Shown piece after piece: positions 1 to 12,303 of a stretch of 32,979 nt of DNA. The notes under the pieces were generated by a model that did no database searches, was not told where the DNA came from, and saw only the letters and a list, made by a program, of their open reading frames with translations. The position numbers and the translations under genes are program-made. Source of the stretch: Lingula anatina (lineage: Eukaryota; Brachiopoda; Lingulata; Lingulida; Lingulidae). The stretch covers positions 1 to 32,979 of the forward strand of contig NW_019773772.1 of assembly GCF_001039355.2 (NCBI RefSeq), written 5' to 3'. How positions within the stretch are numbered: the first letter of the stretch is position 1; each line of letters begins with the position of its first letter.

Positions 1-2487
1 CTAATAAATAAATATTTACAAAATGAAAGAATTTGCTTTTCACAAGCTATTCAGAATCTCTTGTGAGTACACTCCCAGACATATCAGATCCATCAGGGAT
101 GCCCAGCCATACCACCTGCCAATCAAGATGTCAGGAGAGATGCTTAATGGTCTCTTCACATTTTATTAATTAACCCAAATTAAACAGCGTAAAATCGATT
201 GGTAGTCAATTGGCTTGCGTGAGAAAAAAACCCTGTCTTCTTCTTTATAGAAAGGCTTATTTCTGGCTTTCAATGGCTTTGACGAGATGACAGTGTTGTG
301 CTGGAGAAATGATAAGTGCTCTTTTAGTTGTAGGAAGCTGTAACGGAATTACTTGGGAGTTCTATAGAACATCTTACTTTGGTTTTCAATTTTACTGACA
401 GAAAGATATAGAGGGTTTTGAAGGAAAGAATATTAAGTGCTCAGAGGGAGAGGAAATATCCTCAAGAGGGGAGGGCAGAGTGAGTGGTTCTGACAAAAAC
501 GTTTTATCTGGCTTAGAATAAGAATTGGCAAGACATTTTGATTAAAGTATCGAGATTACTGGGTTATATACTTCAGAGACAATTTTGATTAAAATTTGTC
601 AAGCAAGGGATTTGTATAACTGAGCAAACTATTTGTAATTCATTTTATTTAGACAAAAATATGAAGAAGGCAGTAAATTTTGAATCAAACCTTTTAACCA
701 AGCGACATGTATATGTTCGTATGTATGTCTTGGGGGAGAAAACTATACAGCCTATTTGATTAAGACATCATAATCTGTGATAATATTACTCTTCATTTTT
801 ACAGATGACTGAACATAATCAGCCACAATTAGATTTCAATATGGAAAAGAAATTCTATGAACTCCATTTAGGCTGCGAAAGCCAAGGGGACCTTAATATC
901 CCCTTTGGGATCCCTGCGTCCATCTTGGTGTATGTACCCGGTATATAACCAGATCGGTTGACTTAATACAGACCAGAAGTCTTGGGTTGAGATGCCAGGA
1001 TCACATTGTTTGTTGACTGTGGAACTAAGTTCATCAAAGAGCATCTTAGAGTAGCTTCTTAGACTTAACGTGGTTAAAAAAATCCAGTCTGGGTTTATTC
1101 TCTTACTGTTACTGTAGAAAGTCATTTGAGACTTTTTATAAGACATTAATTAGTTAATTGAAGACAGATCAGTGCATGGATTAGGAACATTTCAGAATTT
1201 TAGGATAGAAAATGATACTTGATTGCACTATGTCCTAATTTCATCAGTGAAGAGCTTTTTTTGTTGGTGATAAAATACGAATGTGACGTGAGGAAAGCAA
1301 TTAATGGAAAAATGACAATGTGTATATTTTTTGCTGATACTGAATTTGCATGAACGAAAAAAACTTGTGGATATTGAAAAGAGTCAGACGAATGAGTGAC
1401 GATTTTTTTAATGGTAAGCTCTGGAAACTTTATGTAAGTTACTCAGCTGGGAGTCCATTTGATTCATTTGTGACACTTTAAACACTTGACTGAAGTGTCC
1501 TAGCTAGCTCATTGAAATATCTTATTTATAAAGACAGACTAAAGCTAATTTATTAAACAATTCCTTAAATTATTGGCCACAAGGCAACAGTTTGTTAAAA
1601 CATTTTTTCTTGACAGTTGAAGTTGGCTGCTACATTTTGCAGCCAATTAAGTGAAAGCCTCCGCCTTCTCCGAAAAAACATTTGGAAGGATCAATAGCTT
1701 TGAGTTCCCTTCTAAGCCCAGTGTCATAATTGTATTTGCAAACTCATTAAAAGCAAGGAGGAGGAATGAAAGCCACCGATGAAAGTAAAATTGGCAGATC
1801 ACAAATCCATTGGACAAGCCAGACGAAGGAGGTTGATAGCCACTAATTTGGTTGTTTTGCGGGAACGTTTCTTCCAGATATTGGGATATTTATTGCAAAT
1901 GCATTTTACTTAGGGACCCCGTCGAGGATCGAGTTGGTTTCATATTCAATAACTGATCCAGTTGACTGTTTTCTAAGATGCCATAGACAAGATTTATCGC
2001 AGAGGGATTTATTGCATGATAGTGCCTCATTGACAAAATCTTGATAACAATGTCAAACTTGTATCAGGACTTGATTTTTGGAAGTCCGGTTCTCCATCTT
2101 GGAAACTGACACAGTGAATGACTTACAGGGAGGAAAAACTATTTGCTCATTTAGACATAAAAGATTGCTATGGTTAACCCCTATCACTCATATCATTTGA
2201 TTTCTTTTTTCAACTTTCCCTCCATTTTGGAAGAAGACATTAACAGATGACAGAAAAGTAGCAGACGGCCCAGCAGTTGATCATTATGGGATGTTTGATG
2301 ATGGGGAAAAATGTCCTGCACTGGTTTCTGTAACAGTGAATTTTAAAAAATTCAACAGTTTTCCATTTTGAATGTAGAAATAAGCAGAAGACAGTGACAG
2401 CAGGAGAGGATTCTGGGATGTGTGATGAGAGGACTGCATTTTACACTGCTCTCGCCTTTGTGACAGTTGTTTGTGTTGTTATAACAG
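1..2487. other. upstream non-coding DNA (probable intron)
   Basis: No exon with cysteine-module coding could be found on either strand. The last bases (TATAACAG at 2480-2487) form the acceptor of the first recognised exon, and the phase (1) implies a coding exon further upstream, outside the window. The stretch has fewer homopolymers and microsatellites than the later introns. It contains a small perfect hairpin with arms TTGGCTGC (1623-1630) and GCAGCCAA (1639-1646), and a second at 882-908 (CCAAGGGGA against TCCCCTTTGG). Open frames here, such as the minus-strand one at 868-1146, have no recognisable domain. Confidence 0.6.
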
Positions 2488-2609
2488 GTACTGGACCCAT
2501 GGTGACCAACCCGTGTGAATCTGTCACATGCGAGCACGGAGGTGTATGCACCGTTCAACAAGGCAGGGGTGTTTGCACATGTAAAACGTGTCCCGATGAC
2601 GATAAACCG
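2488..2609 (+). CDS. AGRN-like: agrin-like exon: FOLN half of follistatin-like domain A
   Basis: The acceptor is TATAACAG|GTACTGG and the donor is AAACCG|GTAGGT. The exon is 122 nt, enters in phase 1 and leaves in phase 0. It encodes an N-terminal spacer (TGPMVTNP) and then a follistatin N-terminal EGF-like (FOLN) motif, C-ESVTC-EHGGVC-TVQQGRGVC-TC-KTC-PDDDKP, with the six-cysteine CxxxxCxxxxxC....CxCxxxC spacing expected before a Kazal domain. The open frame continues upstream of the acceptor only by chance, and no ATG initiates it. The matching Kazal half lies 6 kb downstream and joins in phase 0. The open frame, the cysteine spacing and both splice sites agree. Confidence 0.85.
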
Positions 2610-3535
2610 GTAGGTGACATTTTCTTACTGATTATACTTAACACAAATTATTAGTTTTTTTTAAATTTTTATTTGTTTATTTTTATTGCAATTTGTACAG
2701 AGTTTTCTTAAAGTTGTTAGCTCATTGTGTGTTGCATTGCACATTATTATTGATTTATAAGTATTTATTTCCTTTGTTTTGTCAAGACGAGAAGCATGCA
2801 TATTTCTTCTTTTGTTGATTGAAAAAAAGTTGAATATATTTCTTTTTCTTTTTAAATAATTATATTGTAAGATTGGGGTTTATGTCAGTTGAGTGTAGCA
2901 TATTGCTATATTGGCTTATAAACTAGCATCAATGTTATTATTATTATTTTGATTAAATAACTTATTTTTTTCTGTACAAAAGCAAACAAAAATTGACATA
3001 AATGATTACATGAACATCAATATTAATTTGAGTTAATGTAGTTTATTAGGTTTAACATGCAATTATATAGACATCATGTAAATAATTTGATTAATTAAAT
3101 TGAATGAAGCAAACAAAAATTAATCTTTGAAAGATGAAAAAATCAGTTTAAGGTACAGTGTCTGAATACAAAATATGTGCTATTATCCTTATTACTAAAG
3201 TTACCAGCAATTTTAGATATAATAACCAGCTCTCTGTGTACAATGAGGCACTGTACATTTATGAGCAGAGGTGGAATACTCACAAGGGCAAATTACAAAC
3301 CCCAGGGGGTCCACGAATGCCCTAACGCTTGAGCAATTTCCATTAAGCTTATGGGCACTGAATAATATATGTTTAAAAAAACTAGTCAAGCTAACTTAAT
3401 TGTGCTGTCTAAGAACAGTGGGAGGGGGGGGCATATAGGTCAAATTAGTGGTTGTTGGTCTGAAAATGTTTACTGACAATCTCTAGGCTACATGTCTTAT
3501 GTGCAGATGAGAGGAATATGTGTGGGTGTGTTTTA

Positions 3536-3743
3536 GGGCTTGTTCACAACCAGTTGAACCACAGACAAACTAGTCCAGGGATCAAATATGGTGTACACCT
3601 GACAATGGATTCCTGCCTCTCACATATGCTGTCCCTGCAGGGGGAGAGCAGTGAAATCTTGGCATGATTTTAAGTAGGTTGATTGCGCCATATTTGGTCC
3701 ACAGACTTGTTAGTCAATGAATCAGCTGGTTCTGTACAGGCCC
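3536..3743. mobile_element. PIF/Harbinger-like MITE (about 208 bp, TTA target duplication)
   Basis: The two ends are inverted repeats of each other: the left end reads GGGCTTGTTCACAACCAG and the reverse complement of the right end reads GGGCCTGTACAGAACCAG. Similarity continues inward to a shared ATCAAATATGG / ACCAAATATGG block. TTA flanks both sides (3533-3535 and 3744-3746). A 3-bp TTA duplication with GG-starting ends and no coding capacity is typical of non-autonomous PIF/Harbinger elements. Superfamily assignment is by termini only. Confidence 0.65.
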
Positions 3744-4478
3744 TTAGAAATAAAAATGCCAAAGCAATTGATATTCAGACAAAAAAATCTTTGACTAAGT
3801 TAACATACAATTGCATGTGGTTTAATCTCATAGTATTAGAACTTGGAAACCATCACCTTACACACTCCATAGTTGATTAGTATGGCTTTTTAAAGTCCTG
3901 CTTTTACCTTTAACCTTTTTATAGTCTTATTAAATTAATTGTTCATGAAATGCATTCTGGACTGAAAATTGGACAAAACTTCATCATGAACTGAACAGGT
4001 TCATCAGACAGTGTTTAAAGTTGCAGTGGAATTTATTCCCTGTAGTCTGACCCTCTGATAGAATGGCCCAATTTTTGTCTAAGTAAGACATTTGAATGTG
4101 TGGTTAAGAAATATCATCGATTGATTTGACTGAAATCACATTTCTGGTTCAAATTCGATCTTGTCTGAACAGTTCTCAAATCTGCTTGAACAAATTATGT
4201 CATTCAGTCACTAATCCCCAGGGAGGCAAACAGCATGTGATTGGCAACCGTTCCAATGCCACACACTATTAAATGACACAATGTCATTGAATGGTTTGAT
4301 CACAGCAGTGATTACATGGGGATGAGAAGTGTGGTTGCAATTTTTCCTTTGGGTGGAAGCTATTTCATCAAGCAATTTTGTTACACATGCACTTTATGTA
4401 TTGTGTGATACACTTCTATGAATCATTATGTTTTTGTTTAACTGACTGAAATACATGTTTTATACGGACAAGCACTAT

Positions 4479-4482
<4 letters not shown>

Positions 4483-4522
<40 letters not shown>
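4483..4522. repeat. (AAT)n microsatellite
   Basis: About 13 uninterrupted AAT/ATA trinucleotides inside the first large intron. Confidence 0.95.
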
Positions 4523-5428
4523 TTTCTTTGAAACAGCACTCCATGTTAATCTCAGCACTCTACAATGTGAGGATTGCAGATTAAAATTTAAAATTCTAAA
4601 CAAAGTTACATGTACCGTCTTAAATTATGAATTACACATGATCAAATTCTAATATATGTCAACTAAAATAGCCATATAGCCACAAACTTCATCTGTCAGC
4701 ACCATCTGTTTATTAATTAAGTACATGCATTATAAATTAATTGACACATAATTATCTTAAACACCAGATATTAAAGCATTATTTGATTTAATTAATTATT
4801 TTCCATTCTAGGTGACATATCATTAGTGTGTAAGACATAAAAAAACGTCGTTAACATTATGCTTTATTACAGTGAATCAAGCGAAATAATCATTTGCCAT
4901 GATAGCTACATGACTGCATTGTCATTGTATGTGCTTTGAGAGTTGATTGAAGTGGAAATGGATTGAAATATCAATGTCCGTGATCTCATATTAATCTTTA
5001 ATGAAATTGGGTGAATTTGGTGTAATAAAATTGAGCTCTGAACAAATATGGTGCCCTTATTATTGTCCAACAACCGGTGTATTTTCCTGTTGGCCATTCT
5101 CGCTGTCACAGAGTGATGTGTACCAAGTACCATATTGTAGGTACATGTATTATGATAGGACACGAAAAGAAGTTTTATATTTACATGAACTTTGATCACA
5201 AGGGAAAAGGAATGATTATTTTTATCAAAGCAGATTTCCAGAAGGATTAGTGTGACACTGGGATAAGAGATACCATTGAAATTAATTTCTTGCAGATATT
5301 TGTTGTCAGAGAATTGCATAGTTCCACACACACACACACATGCATCTCAAGGGAACATGGATTAGTTTATGGCTTTTTTTTCAAGCAAGGTTACTTAGAA
5401 TTAAGTAAACATGTCCGTTATAATCTTA

Positions 5429-5576
5429 GACCGCATTCACATCGAGTTGAGCCATGGCTCTACAAAGCCACGAACTAAATATGGTGGACATACATGAAAG
5501 GAAAACCGCCTAATCTTTTAGTAGTCTCTCTGCCTGTCACACACCTTCCCATGTGTCGTCCCAATGGAGCCGAGAT
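5429..5576. mobile_element. truncated foldback MITE ending at an assembly N
   Basis: The element begins GACCGCATTCACATCGAG after a TTA (5426-5428). It then matches the reverse complement of the element at 19144-19383 through the shared blocks CGAACTAAATATGG, ACATGAAAGGA, AGTCTCTCTGCC and GAGCCGAGAT. The match stops at the single N at 5577, where the second terminal repeat should begin, and a C-run follows instead. It is the same family, in opposite orientation and incomplete. Confidence 0.65.
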
Positions 5577-5583
5577 NCCTCCT

Positions 5584-5601
5584 CCCCCCCCCCCCCCCCC
5601 C
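5584..5601. repeat. poly-C run next to single N
   Basis: An uninterrupted run of C directly after the N at 5577. It is probably a hard-to-sequence tract at a collapsed gap. Confidence 0.8.
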
Positions 5602-8516
5602 GGTATCCCCCTGTCCCTGCCTGTTTTTGAAAATTTGTTAAATTACATGTTTTTACAATTATTGTTACAGTAGCAGTTATTCCCCGCAACTTGATAAGAC
5701 ATTATTTTATATTCAGTAACAAAATTTTATTACCTTTTCTTATACTAAAAAGATCCCTAAGCTGTAAAATGTAAATTGGATCATTTCCAGAGTTATTGCC
5801 CAAAAAGTGGTCTAACATTTTAGACTAAAGATTGAGTTTACTTTGAAGATGAATAAGTAACAGCCAAATTAAATGAAATATTGTGCCTGTTTTATAAGTA
5901 TTAAGACATGACTTACGGTTCAGATTAATACTGTCGTAATACTTGATTTAAGTGGACTACGTACTATAATAATAATAATAATGGATTTATTTTATACTTA
6001 AATAGACTTGATTATTTTCGAAAATTTTTTTTAATGTTTTGTAAGACTAATTACAGAAAACATTTTACAATAAACAGTAATCCAGAAAAAAATTAAATAT
6101 TGGAATGATTAATTGCTTTACTTTGTAATACCTGGATAATTAGCACCACATCCTTCTACTCTCATAAATTACATTTCAAAAAAGAAAAAAAAAGTCTGGA
6201 AGTGGACCCTTAGACATACCTGCTATTGTGAATTAATTACTACTGCCATCTAAAATTGACCTAACCGTGCAACAGACACTGTCCTTTTTTACACAATTGG
6301 TCTTTTTTCTGGTGCAACAATTACGAAACACCACAAGGTACATTACTACATGTACTGACAGATACTAGGGGACATAATTTATTGTGAGATGCCCTGCAGC
6401 AGCAGCAAAAAAAATATACTTAATTGCATTGGCAGATGATACCATCAACTGTTGGTAATTTGCAACAGATGTTGATCACTTATAATGTCACTGTCTAATG
6501 ATGATGGGTTGGCCTTGGAGGGGAAGATTCTGCGACAAGGTCACGACAAGAAGGCATGCTTACATGCACATGTGCGCACATGCGCGTGCATGCACACACA
6601 CACACACACACACATGGATGCCTCACTTCTACCTAAATTGAAAAATGCTCATGCTCACTTTGAACTCCCTCCAGCCAATTTAGTAGTGTGAACCATGTGC
6701 AATTGATTTCGTTAATTTGGGTCAAATCTAAGGCGAATAATTCTTTGAACTGAACGTTGGGAAGGTCACAGGCAGTCGTAAGATCTAATTCATCTGACCT
6801 TGTACATCAATACACGTACACATGCCATGTAGTCTTTTATCAAAAATGAAATCCCTTAATTATACTATCGAGTAAAACTAGGTGTATCAATTGTACTATG
6901 ATTCAGATCAACCAGCCAATGAGTCCTCGGGGACTTTTTTCACGACGTGGGGTCTGGCATGCATGGATATAGATTAAGTTGTTGGCTCATTTGGACTTAA
7001 AGTTTAATCAGAGCTTTCAGAAGTCAGAGTTTTCAGGGCTTTCTTTTTTTTTTTATTCATAAGTATTCATTTTGTGGCCTTGCAATGTTGCCTTCAACAT
7101 AAAATGTTTAAATTAAAAAAAAAAAATAATAATAAATAAAATCCAGTTCTTACTTCACTGTGTCTCAGTGCAGTTTACAATAGATGACAATATCACTGGC
7201 ATATAAAATTAATTTAAAATTAATATTCGTAAGATATTCTTTGAAAAATAAATACAAACAGAAGAAAAAAATGTCTGTTTCATATGTCCCAGAACCACCA
7301 TTCTTCTACTTGTCATGGAAAGGGAAGTGTCACCTGTTGACATGTTGCATCAGACTCGGAATCATTGTATATTTTCACTAAAATAATAATAATAATAATA
7401 ATATAGTATCAACATCTGGACCCAAAAATTATATTTATTTTTACTAATGATTATTCTTGATACAGACAGCATATTTCATAGTGAAAATTAAATAGAAAGT
7501 ACATGTTTAAATGTTGCTTTTGGGGTCCAGACATTTCATGCAGTTGTAAAAGTTAAATACTTTTCTAAATAAAAGGTGTTTGAAAAGGGTGAATTTCGAC
7601 ATTTTGTCATCATTTACATAAGTTTATTCCATAGCTTTTCAGTATATCCATGTTTTGAACATTATTTTTTGGCACAAAGAGCTTTAACGACTAAAATGTT
7701 TTTTTCTCCCTTTAGTCATTTTATTTCCACTTTGGCATTTCATGGTGAGGTCTTGGAGTTCATCTTTTCCGAATTGAATATGTACTGCATGCATGTGATT
7801 TCTGTCCTTCTAATTTTCATAGCTTTAATTGCATGTTAAATTGCCTTTTACTTTGTCTATTTCATGAAACTTGAAGCATTTGGGATAGAATTCTATTCAT
7901 GGCAATTTATTTTAAGAAAGTTTGAACAATATACAGTATTTGCATGTTGGTGTTTCTGGAAGTAAAAATCCTGAGAGATTTCTTTTCATTTAAGACTGGT
8001 CAGTGACATTCACTAAAGCATGACAACACACATTCCTTGTATAGCGCGTACGATGTATTCACTTTTCGTGATAATAATTACAGCCTCAAGTGAGTTCTTC
8101 CATCAATATTTAATGCTATGGAGTTTGAGTCAGGTGTGGTCCATTTGATCTAAGTGCTTTCCCCCAAAGGTGATTCTTCTAGCTGCAAAAGAGTTCAAGA
8201 GTACTATGTTCACGCATATTTTCCCAAGGTGCCCAGATCTTTATCCGTACAAAAGAACCAAATGGCCTCCGTACTCTCTGCAGCCTGGCCCTCTTCCATC
8301 CTTTATGGTACAAACATGGTTATGAATCTGCTTCCTTTTTTGTAGGCATGAACATAGACATAATATTTCAGTCCAAAAGAAAATGTCAGGAACCATTTTA
8401 GCAGAAACTGTTTTTAATTTACCTAAATTAAACTTTGACAAGTAAATGATGAGCAATCTGAAAGTGATAGCATGTACCATAAAAAGCTTCATTTGTTTGA
8501 AAATTCAAAAAGAGAC

Positions 8517-8614
8517 TGGGCATGCCTGTAAAATGACATGATGAAGTAAAAAGAAATTATGAAATTGGGCATGCCTGTAAAATGACATGATGAAGTAAAA
8601 AGAAATTATGAAAT
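8517..8614. repeat. 49-bp tandem duplication
   Basis: Copies 8517-8565 and 8566-8614 are identical (each starts TGGGCATGCCTG). They sit about 40 bp upstream of the Kazal A acceptor, in front of its poly-T tract. Confidence 0.95.
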
Positions 8615-8656
8615 ATTGATTGTTTTTTTTTTTTTTCGTTTTCTTTTTCACTTCAG

Positions 8657-8765
8657 GTCTGTGGAAGCAATGGCATTACATACCCTAATCTTTGCAAGCT
8701 TGAAAAAGAAAACTGTGAGCTGAAAAGAAGTGTTAAGGTGAACAAGTCACATGATGGCCACTGCC
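8657..8765 (+). CDS. AGRN-like: agrin-like exon: Kazal half of follistatin-like domain A
   Basis: The acceptor is a long T-tract ending TTTTCACTTCAG and the donor is TGCC|GTAAGT. The exon is 109 nt, phase 0 in and phase 1 out. It translates to VCGSNGITYPNLCKLEKENC then ELKRSVKVNKSHDGHC. This is the VCGSxGxTYxNxC...C...C core of a Kazal domain, with cysteine spacing as in agrin and follistatin. An N-K-S sequon lies in the last loop. It joins the FOLN exon at 2488-2609 in phase 0. In agrin such domains are extracellular; some Kazal domains inhibit serine proteases, but nothing here shows inhibitory activity. Confidence 0.9.
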
Positions 8766-9004
8766 GTAAGTATGGCTTTTAAGACAGCGTTTTTAATTTA
8801 GATTGCTGAACAGAAAGAGAAATATCGAGTGGTATTGAAGACAGATAGAAGAAAAAGAGAAAAAAATAAAGTTAGGTGAAAAGGGAAAAGGTCTGGTATT
8901 GTATTGTAATTGGAGGCATAATGGTTTATAACTGACTTACCATTACACTTATCCCCAGTTGCTTTATACTAGACCATTCATGTAATGGTATATATTAGTA
9001 AAAT

Positions 9005-9178
9005 GTCAGGCCTTCCGCAAATTTGCAAGAAATTTGCTGCAGATTTGCCACAATTTTGCTTCAAACTGCAATTCCTTTTTGCAATTTAGCAGCAAATTTG
9101 CAGCATATTCAATTTTTTTGCAAACTTGTTGCCTAAAGTTTGCAGCAATATTGCTGCATACTTTTCATTTTGCTAAGA
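9005..9178. repeat. degenerate palindromic GCAAATTTGC repeat patch
   Basis: Within about 170 bp, variants of GCAAATTTGC, TTTGCAGCAAAT and GCAGCAATATTGCTGC occur repeatedly on both strands, so the region can fold on itself. Unit length is irregular. No flanking target duplication was recognised. Confidence 0.6.
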
Positions 9179-9808
9179 CAGGGAGTGTTGATTGCCTTTG
9201 GATTACAGTAAGAGAAGAGGTGATATAGGTTATAGCGAGTGCTTATCCTCATTGTCTCGATTGATAGTTAAAAGGGTCTGAGAGTTTTCATTTTTCTTGG
9301 AATAGAGACATATTTCTGGTTATTCGTTTGTCAGCATGTTGCACTGGTGCCAAAGATATGCCTAAATGACAAGAGTCATTGCATGGAAATCTACTAGACC
9401 ATGAACTAACAGCTTAGTAACATTACAACATATTAAGTGGGTTCATCCAGTGATGTGCCTGAATGTTGAGAGTCATTGCGTATATAAAATCAACTAGCTT
9501 GAAATGACACGCTGAAAACTGTCCTCGGGCATGTTCCAGCTTCGCAATTCTCGGCCCATCCCTGTTTTGCTTTCATGCAAATATCTCATCAGTGGTACGG
9601 TCACTCATGCATAGAATATTATCTCTTATTTCCAAGCAGTTTTGACACATTTTATACGTGAATGGCAGATTGGATTTGAAGATCAATGAATTACAGTCTC
9701 CAATGAAATATTGTTTTACTTGGAATGCCTTTTGTGTAATTGTTACCTAGCTCCTGGTAATACTTCAGTTATTATTAGTAAACAGTTATATGGTATATCT
9801 TATCTAAA

Positions 9809-9858
9809 CTCTCTCTCTCTCTCTCTCTCACATAAACACACACACACACACACACACA
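9809..9858. repeat. (CT)n(CA)n compound microsatellite
   Basis: A CT dinucleotide run followed by ACATAA and a CA dinucleotide run. Confidence 0.95.
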
Positions 9859-10205
9859 GTGTTCTTCTGACTACACAAAGTGGACATTTTTCATTCAAAG
9901 TTTTTATGCAGTTCTATCCACCCCCAATGCTTTTAGTACTCGTGACTCTTCTGGAAATCCCTTGCTGTCCCAGATGTAGATTTCCACTCTGATTCCGGCA
10001 CTTAAACTCGGAGCCCTTACATTAAGGAACAGTGAATGTGGCAGAACATGAAATTGCAATCCTAGTAATGTTGAAAACTGAGTTATGAGTTAATACTAGA
10101 ATTTGATTATCCTGTTGAAATTCTACCTTGGGAAATTAGTCAATATGAGAATACTTACTTTGTAGACTAAGGTTGAGATAGGTGATAAGATGTATAGGAC
10201 TACAC

Positions 10206-10207
<2 letters not shown>

Positions 10208-10274
<67 letters not shown>
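10208..10274. repeat. (AT)n microsatellite
   Basis: About 33 AT dinucleotides without interruption. Confidence 0.95.
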
Positions 10275-10277
<3 letters not shown>

Positions 10278-10757
10278 TATGATATCTTCATACCACTTGC
10301 TACAGAATGTAGCAAAGTCAAATCAAATGGCTATAATGCTTGTACATTCTGTTGTATATTTTTTGCAGTCGGATCCATTTTTTGATGTTTTTTTTAATTT
10401 TTGAAGTATTGTATTGAGCTTACTGTATTGTAATATTCATATTTTTGAACGTAATGTGTCACTGCAATTTAACTTGATAGCTCTCTTATTCTGTATGATA
10501 TATTTGGAGCATTCCCTTATGTGGCTCCCCCTGGGGACTGGCGAAGTTGAGAACCTGATTGATTTTGGTCTATTTGGGTGTTTTATAGAAGATAAAAGAA
10601 ACAGTTGGAGCGGTTTTCCTTCCCTATCCAAAATAACACCCTGAAATAGATCCATCTTATTTGGGATTGTAATTAGATTTTGCAAAGTTTCTCTAGCTTA
10701 CATTTCATTTAATCCCCGCTGTGTGCACTTTTGGGAGCAGGGCTGGCTTTTAGCAAG

Positions 10758-10800
10758 TGAGAGAGAGAGAGAAAGAGAGAGAGTGAGAGAGAGAGAGAGT
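10758..10800. repeat. (GA)n-rich microsatellite
   Basis: A GA dinucleotide tract with a few GT and AA interruptions. Confidence 0.9.
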
Positions 10801-11749
10801 GCTAGTAAATTGATATTGAGTAGCATTTCTCAATTTATTTGTTTTACCGGGTATACTACATGGGTGATGGATATATGTGCTTTGACAGCAAAACAGCTTG
10901 ATTTTCCAAGAGTTTTACTGTAGTGCCTCGATCTTTCAATTGAGGAAATTGTGAATTGTACAAATACTGTAATTTTTTTAATCATAAATTCTAAAAATTA
11001 ACACATTCTTGTCGAGTTGTAGCAAAAAATTGATAAGCAGGCTACCCGATATTGGAAGCACATAGTGAAGGCACAAAAATTCTACACAGAATATTAATAT
11101 TAATGATTTCATAGTTTATGTATCTGAAATATTGATAATATTTCCTATTGAAAAGATTAAGTCATTACCGTATGTGCTAGAGAATAGAACTGTAAAATAT
11201 AACTAACATAAAGGTAAAGGATATATGTGATCTAAAGTGAGCTTTACTTGTGGTTGTCTAGATATATTCCATTGGATACGTGAAGTTTTATCAGATTAAT
11301 CCACGTCCTTCTCAAGGAAATGTAAATTTCATTTGCCTTTCAAATTGTCTGCTTGAACTCATTTGGGACTTCCTTGAAAGGGAGGCTGAAAAACTATATC
11401 ACAAAGTACAGATAACAGGGGCCCAGTCTGTTTATTATGTGATGAAATGGAAGATTTGAGGAGTGAAAATTGACTACTGGTAATTTTTGTCCAGAAATTG
11501 CACTCTGACAGAAGGTCTATTTGGGAATTGCCTTAAATACACCAACAGTTAGAAGAAATGTCCACAGAATTGCTTTCTGTGAGAATATATTTTCTCTGGG
11601 AACTTCTTTCTCATCACAGTAATGTAACCTTTCCAGGAACTGCACTCTTTAAGTATGTCTTTTAGGGAATTTGTCTTTCAGGGAGATAATTATTAACTGA
11701 TTGGGTATTTGGTTTGCCCTATTGTATGATGATTGAATTATAATGCTAA

Positions 11750-12303
11750 GTCAACACAGTTGTTTTCATTATATCTGTTGCCAACTACACTTATGGGAAT
11801 GACCGGGTAGCTAAACAATTGCAAAGCCATGAGTTGGGCAAACTAACCTTTATTCCTGCAAAGTTCATTGCAGAAAAGATGGTTAAATGGTTTTATAATA
11901 ACAATACCAAAGCTAAGTTTTTTTTTGTAAAAAAAGGCTATACTCTTTTACTTCTTTTAATGTGCCCCATCTTCAAATTGGGACTACAAATATTTTAATT
12001 GTCTTTGTCTTTATAAGTAATAAAATTCCAAGTTTTTGGCATCCTTTTCCAAACTCTAGAAATGAAATTTTCTTAAAAGAAATGAAAAATATATTATCTT
12101 CACCAGTTTATGATTTATATGACCCAGCAGTTTTAGACAATTTATTGGATGAAGAGACATTTACAGGGATACAGTGTTCTTTTGGCTCCATGAAAACAAT
12201 TCGATGGAAATTAGGGTTTTGTTTGAAAGCAATTTTGCATGTAGAATACCTTGCACACAAGGCAAAAAGCATCAAAATATGTCTGTTGCATGATTACATG
12301 TAA
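11750..12303 (+). other. coding-like stretch, not recognised (possible gene relic)
   Basis: Two overlapping open frames carry protein-like composition. One (11750-11998) contains YGNDRVAKQLQSHELGKL and IPAKFIAEKMVKWFYNN. The other (open through 12303; its apparent start at 11962 is GTG) contains IPSFWHPFPNSRNEIFLKEM and LYDPAVLDNLLDEETF. The change of frame near 11940-11990 next to A and T runs suggests a decayed, frameshifted copy of an inserted coding sequence. I do not recognise a family. It has no cysteine-module character and does not look like part of the agrin gene. It may equally be chance. Confidence 0.2.

Larger units (their letters stand above)
2610..8656 (+). other. intron (6.0 kb, phase 0) with transposon relics
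   Basis: This intron lies between the FOLN and Kazal halves of domain A. It holds a Harbinger-like MITE (3536-3743), an (AAT)n run (4483-4522), a truncated foldback element ending at the N at 5577, a C-run (5584-5601), short (CA)n at about 5327-5341 and 6594-6613, an (AAT)n run at 7383-7403, and a 49-bp tandem duplication (8517-8614) just upstream of the acceptor. No coding exon recognised. Confidence 0.75.

Noticed and set aside
868-1146. 92-residue minus-strand open frame
   Set aside because: No recognised domain, no splice or promoter context, and it ends in a small inverted repeat. Probably chance.
2394-2487. Upstream extension of the first FOLN frame, with a hydrophobic run that could look like a signal peptide (FVTVVCVVITG)
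   Set aside because: The apparent start is GTG, not ATG, and a good splice acceptor (ATAACAG) lies exactly before the module. The hydrophobic stretch is its T-rich pyrimidine tract.
4906-5337. 143-residue minus-strand open frame
   Set aside because: Longest frame in the region, but of low complexity with no domain and no supporting signals.
10136-10385. Open frames on both strands full of Ile-Tyr repeats
   Set aside because: Translations of an (AT)n microsatellite; the same applies to the frames at 25654-25927.
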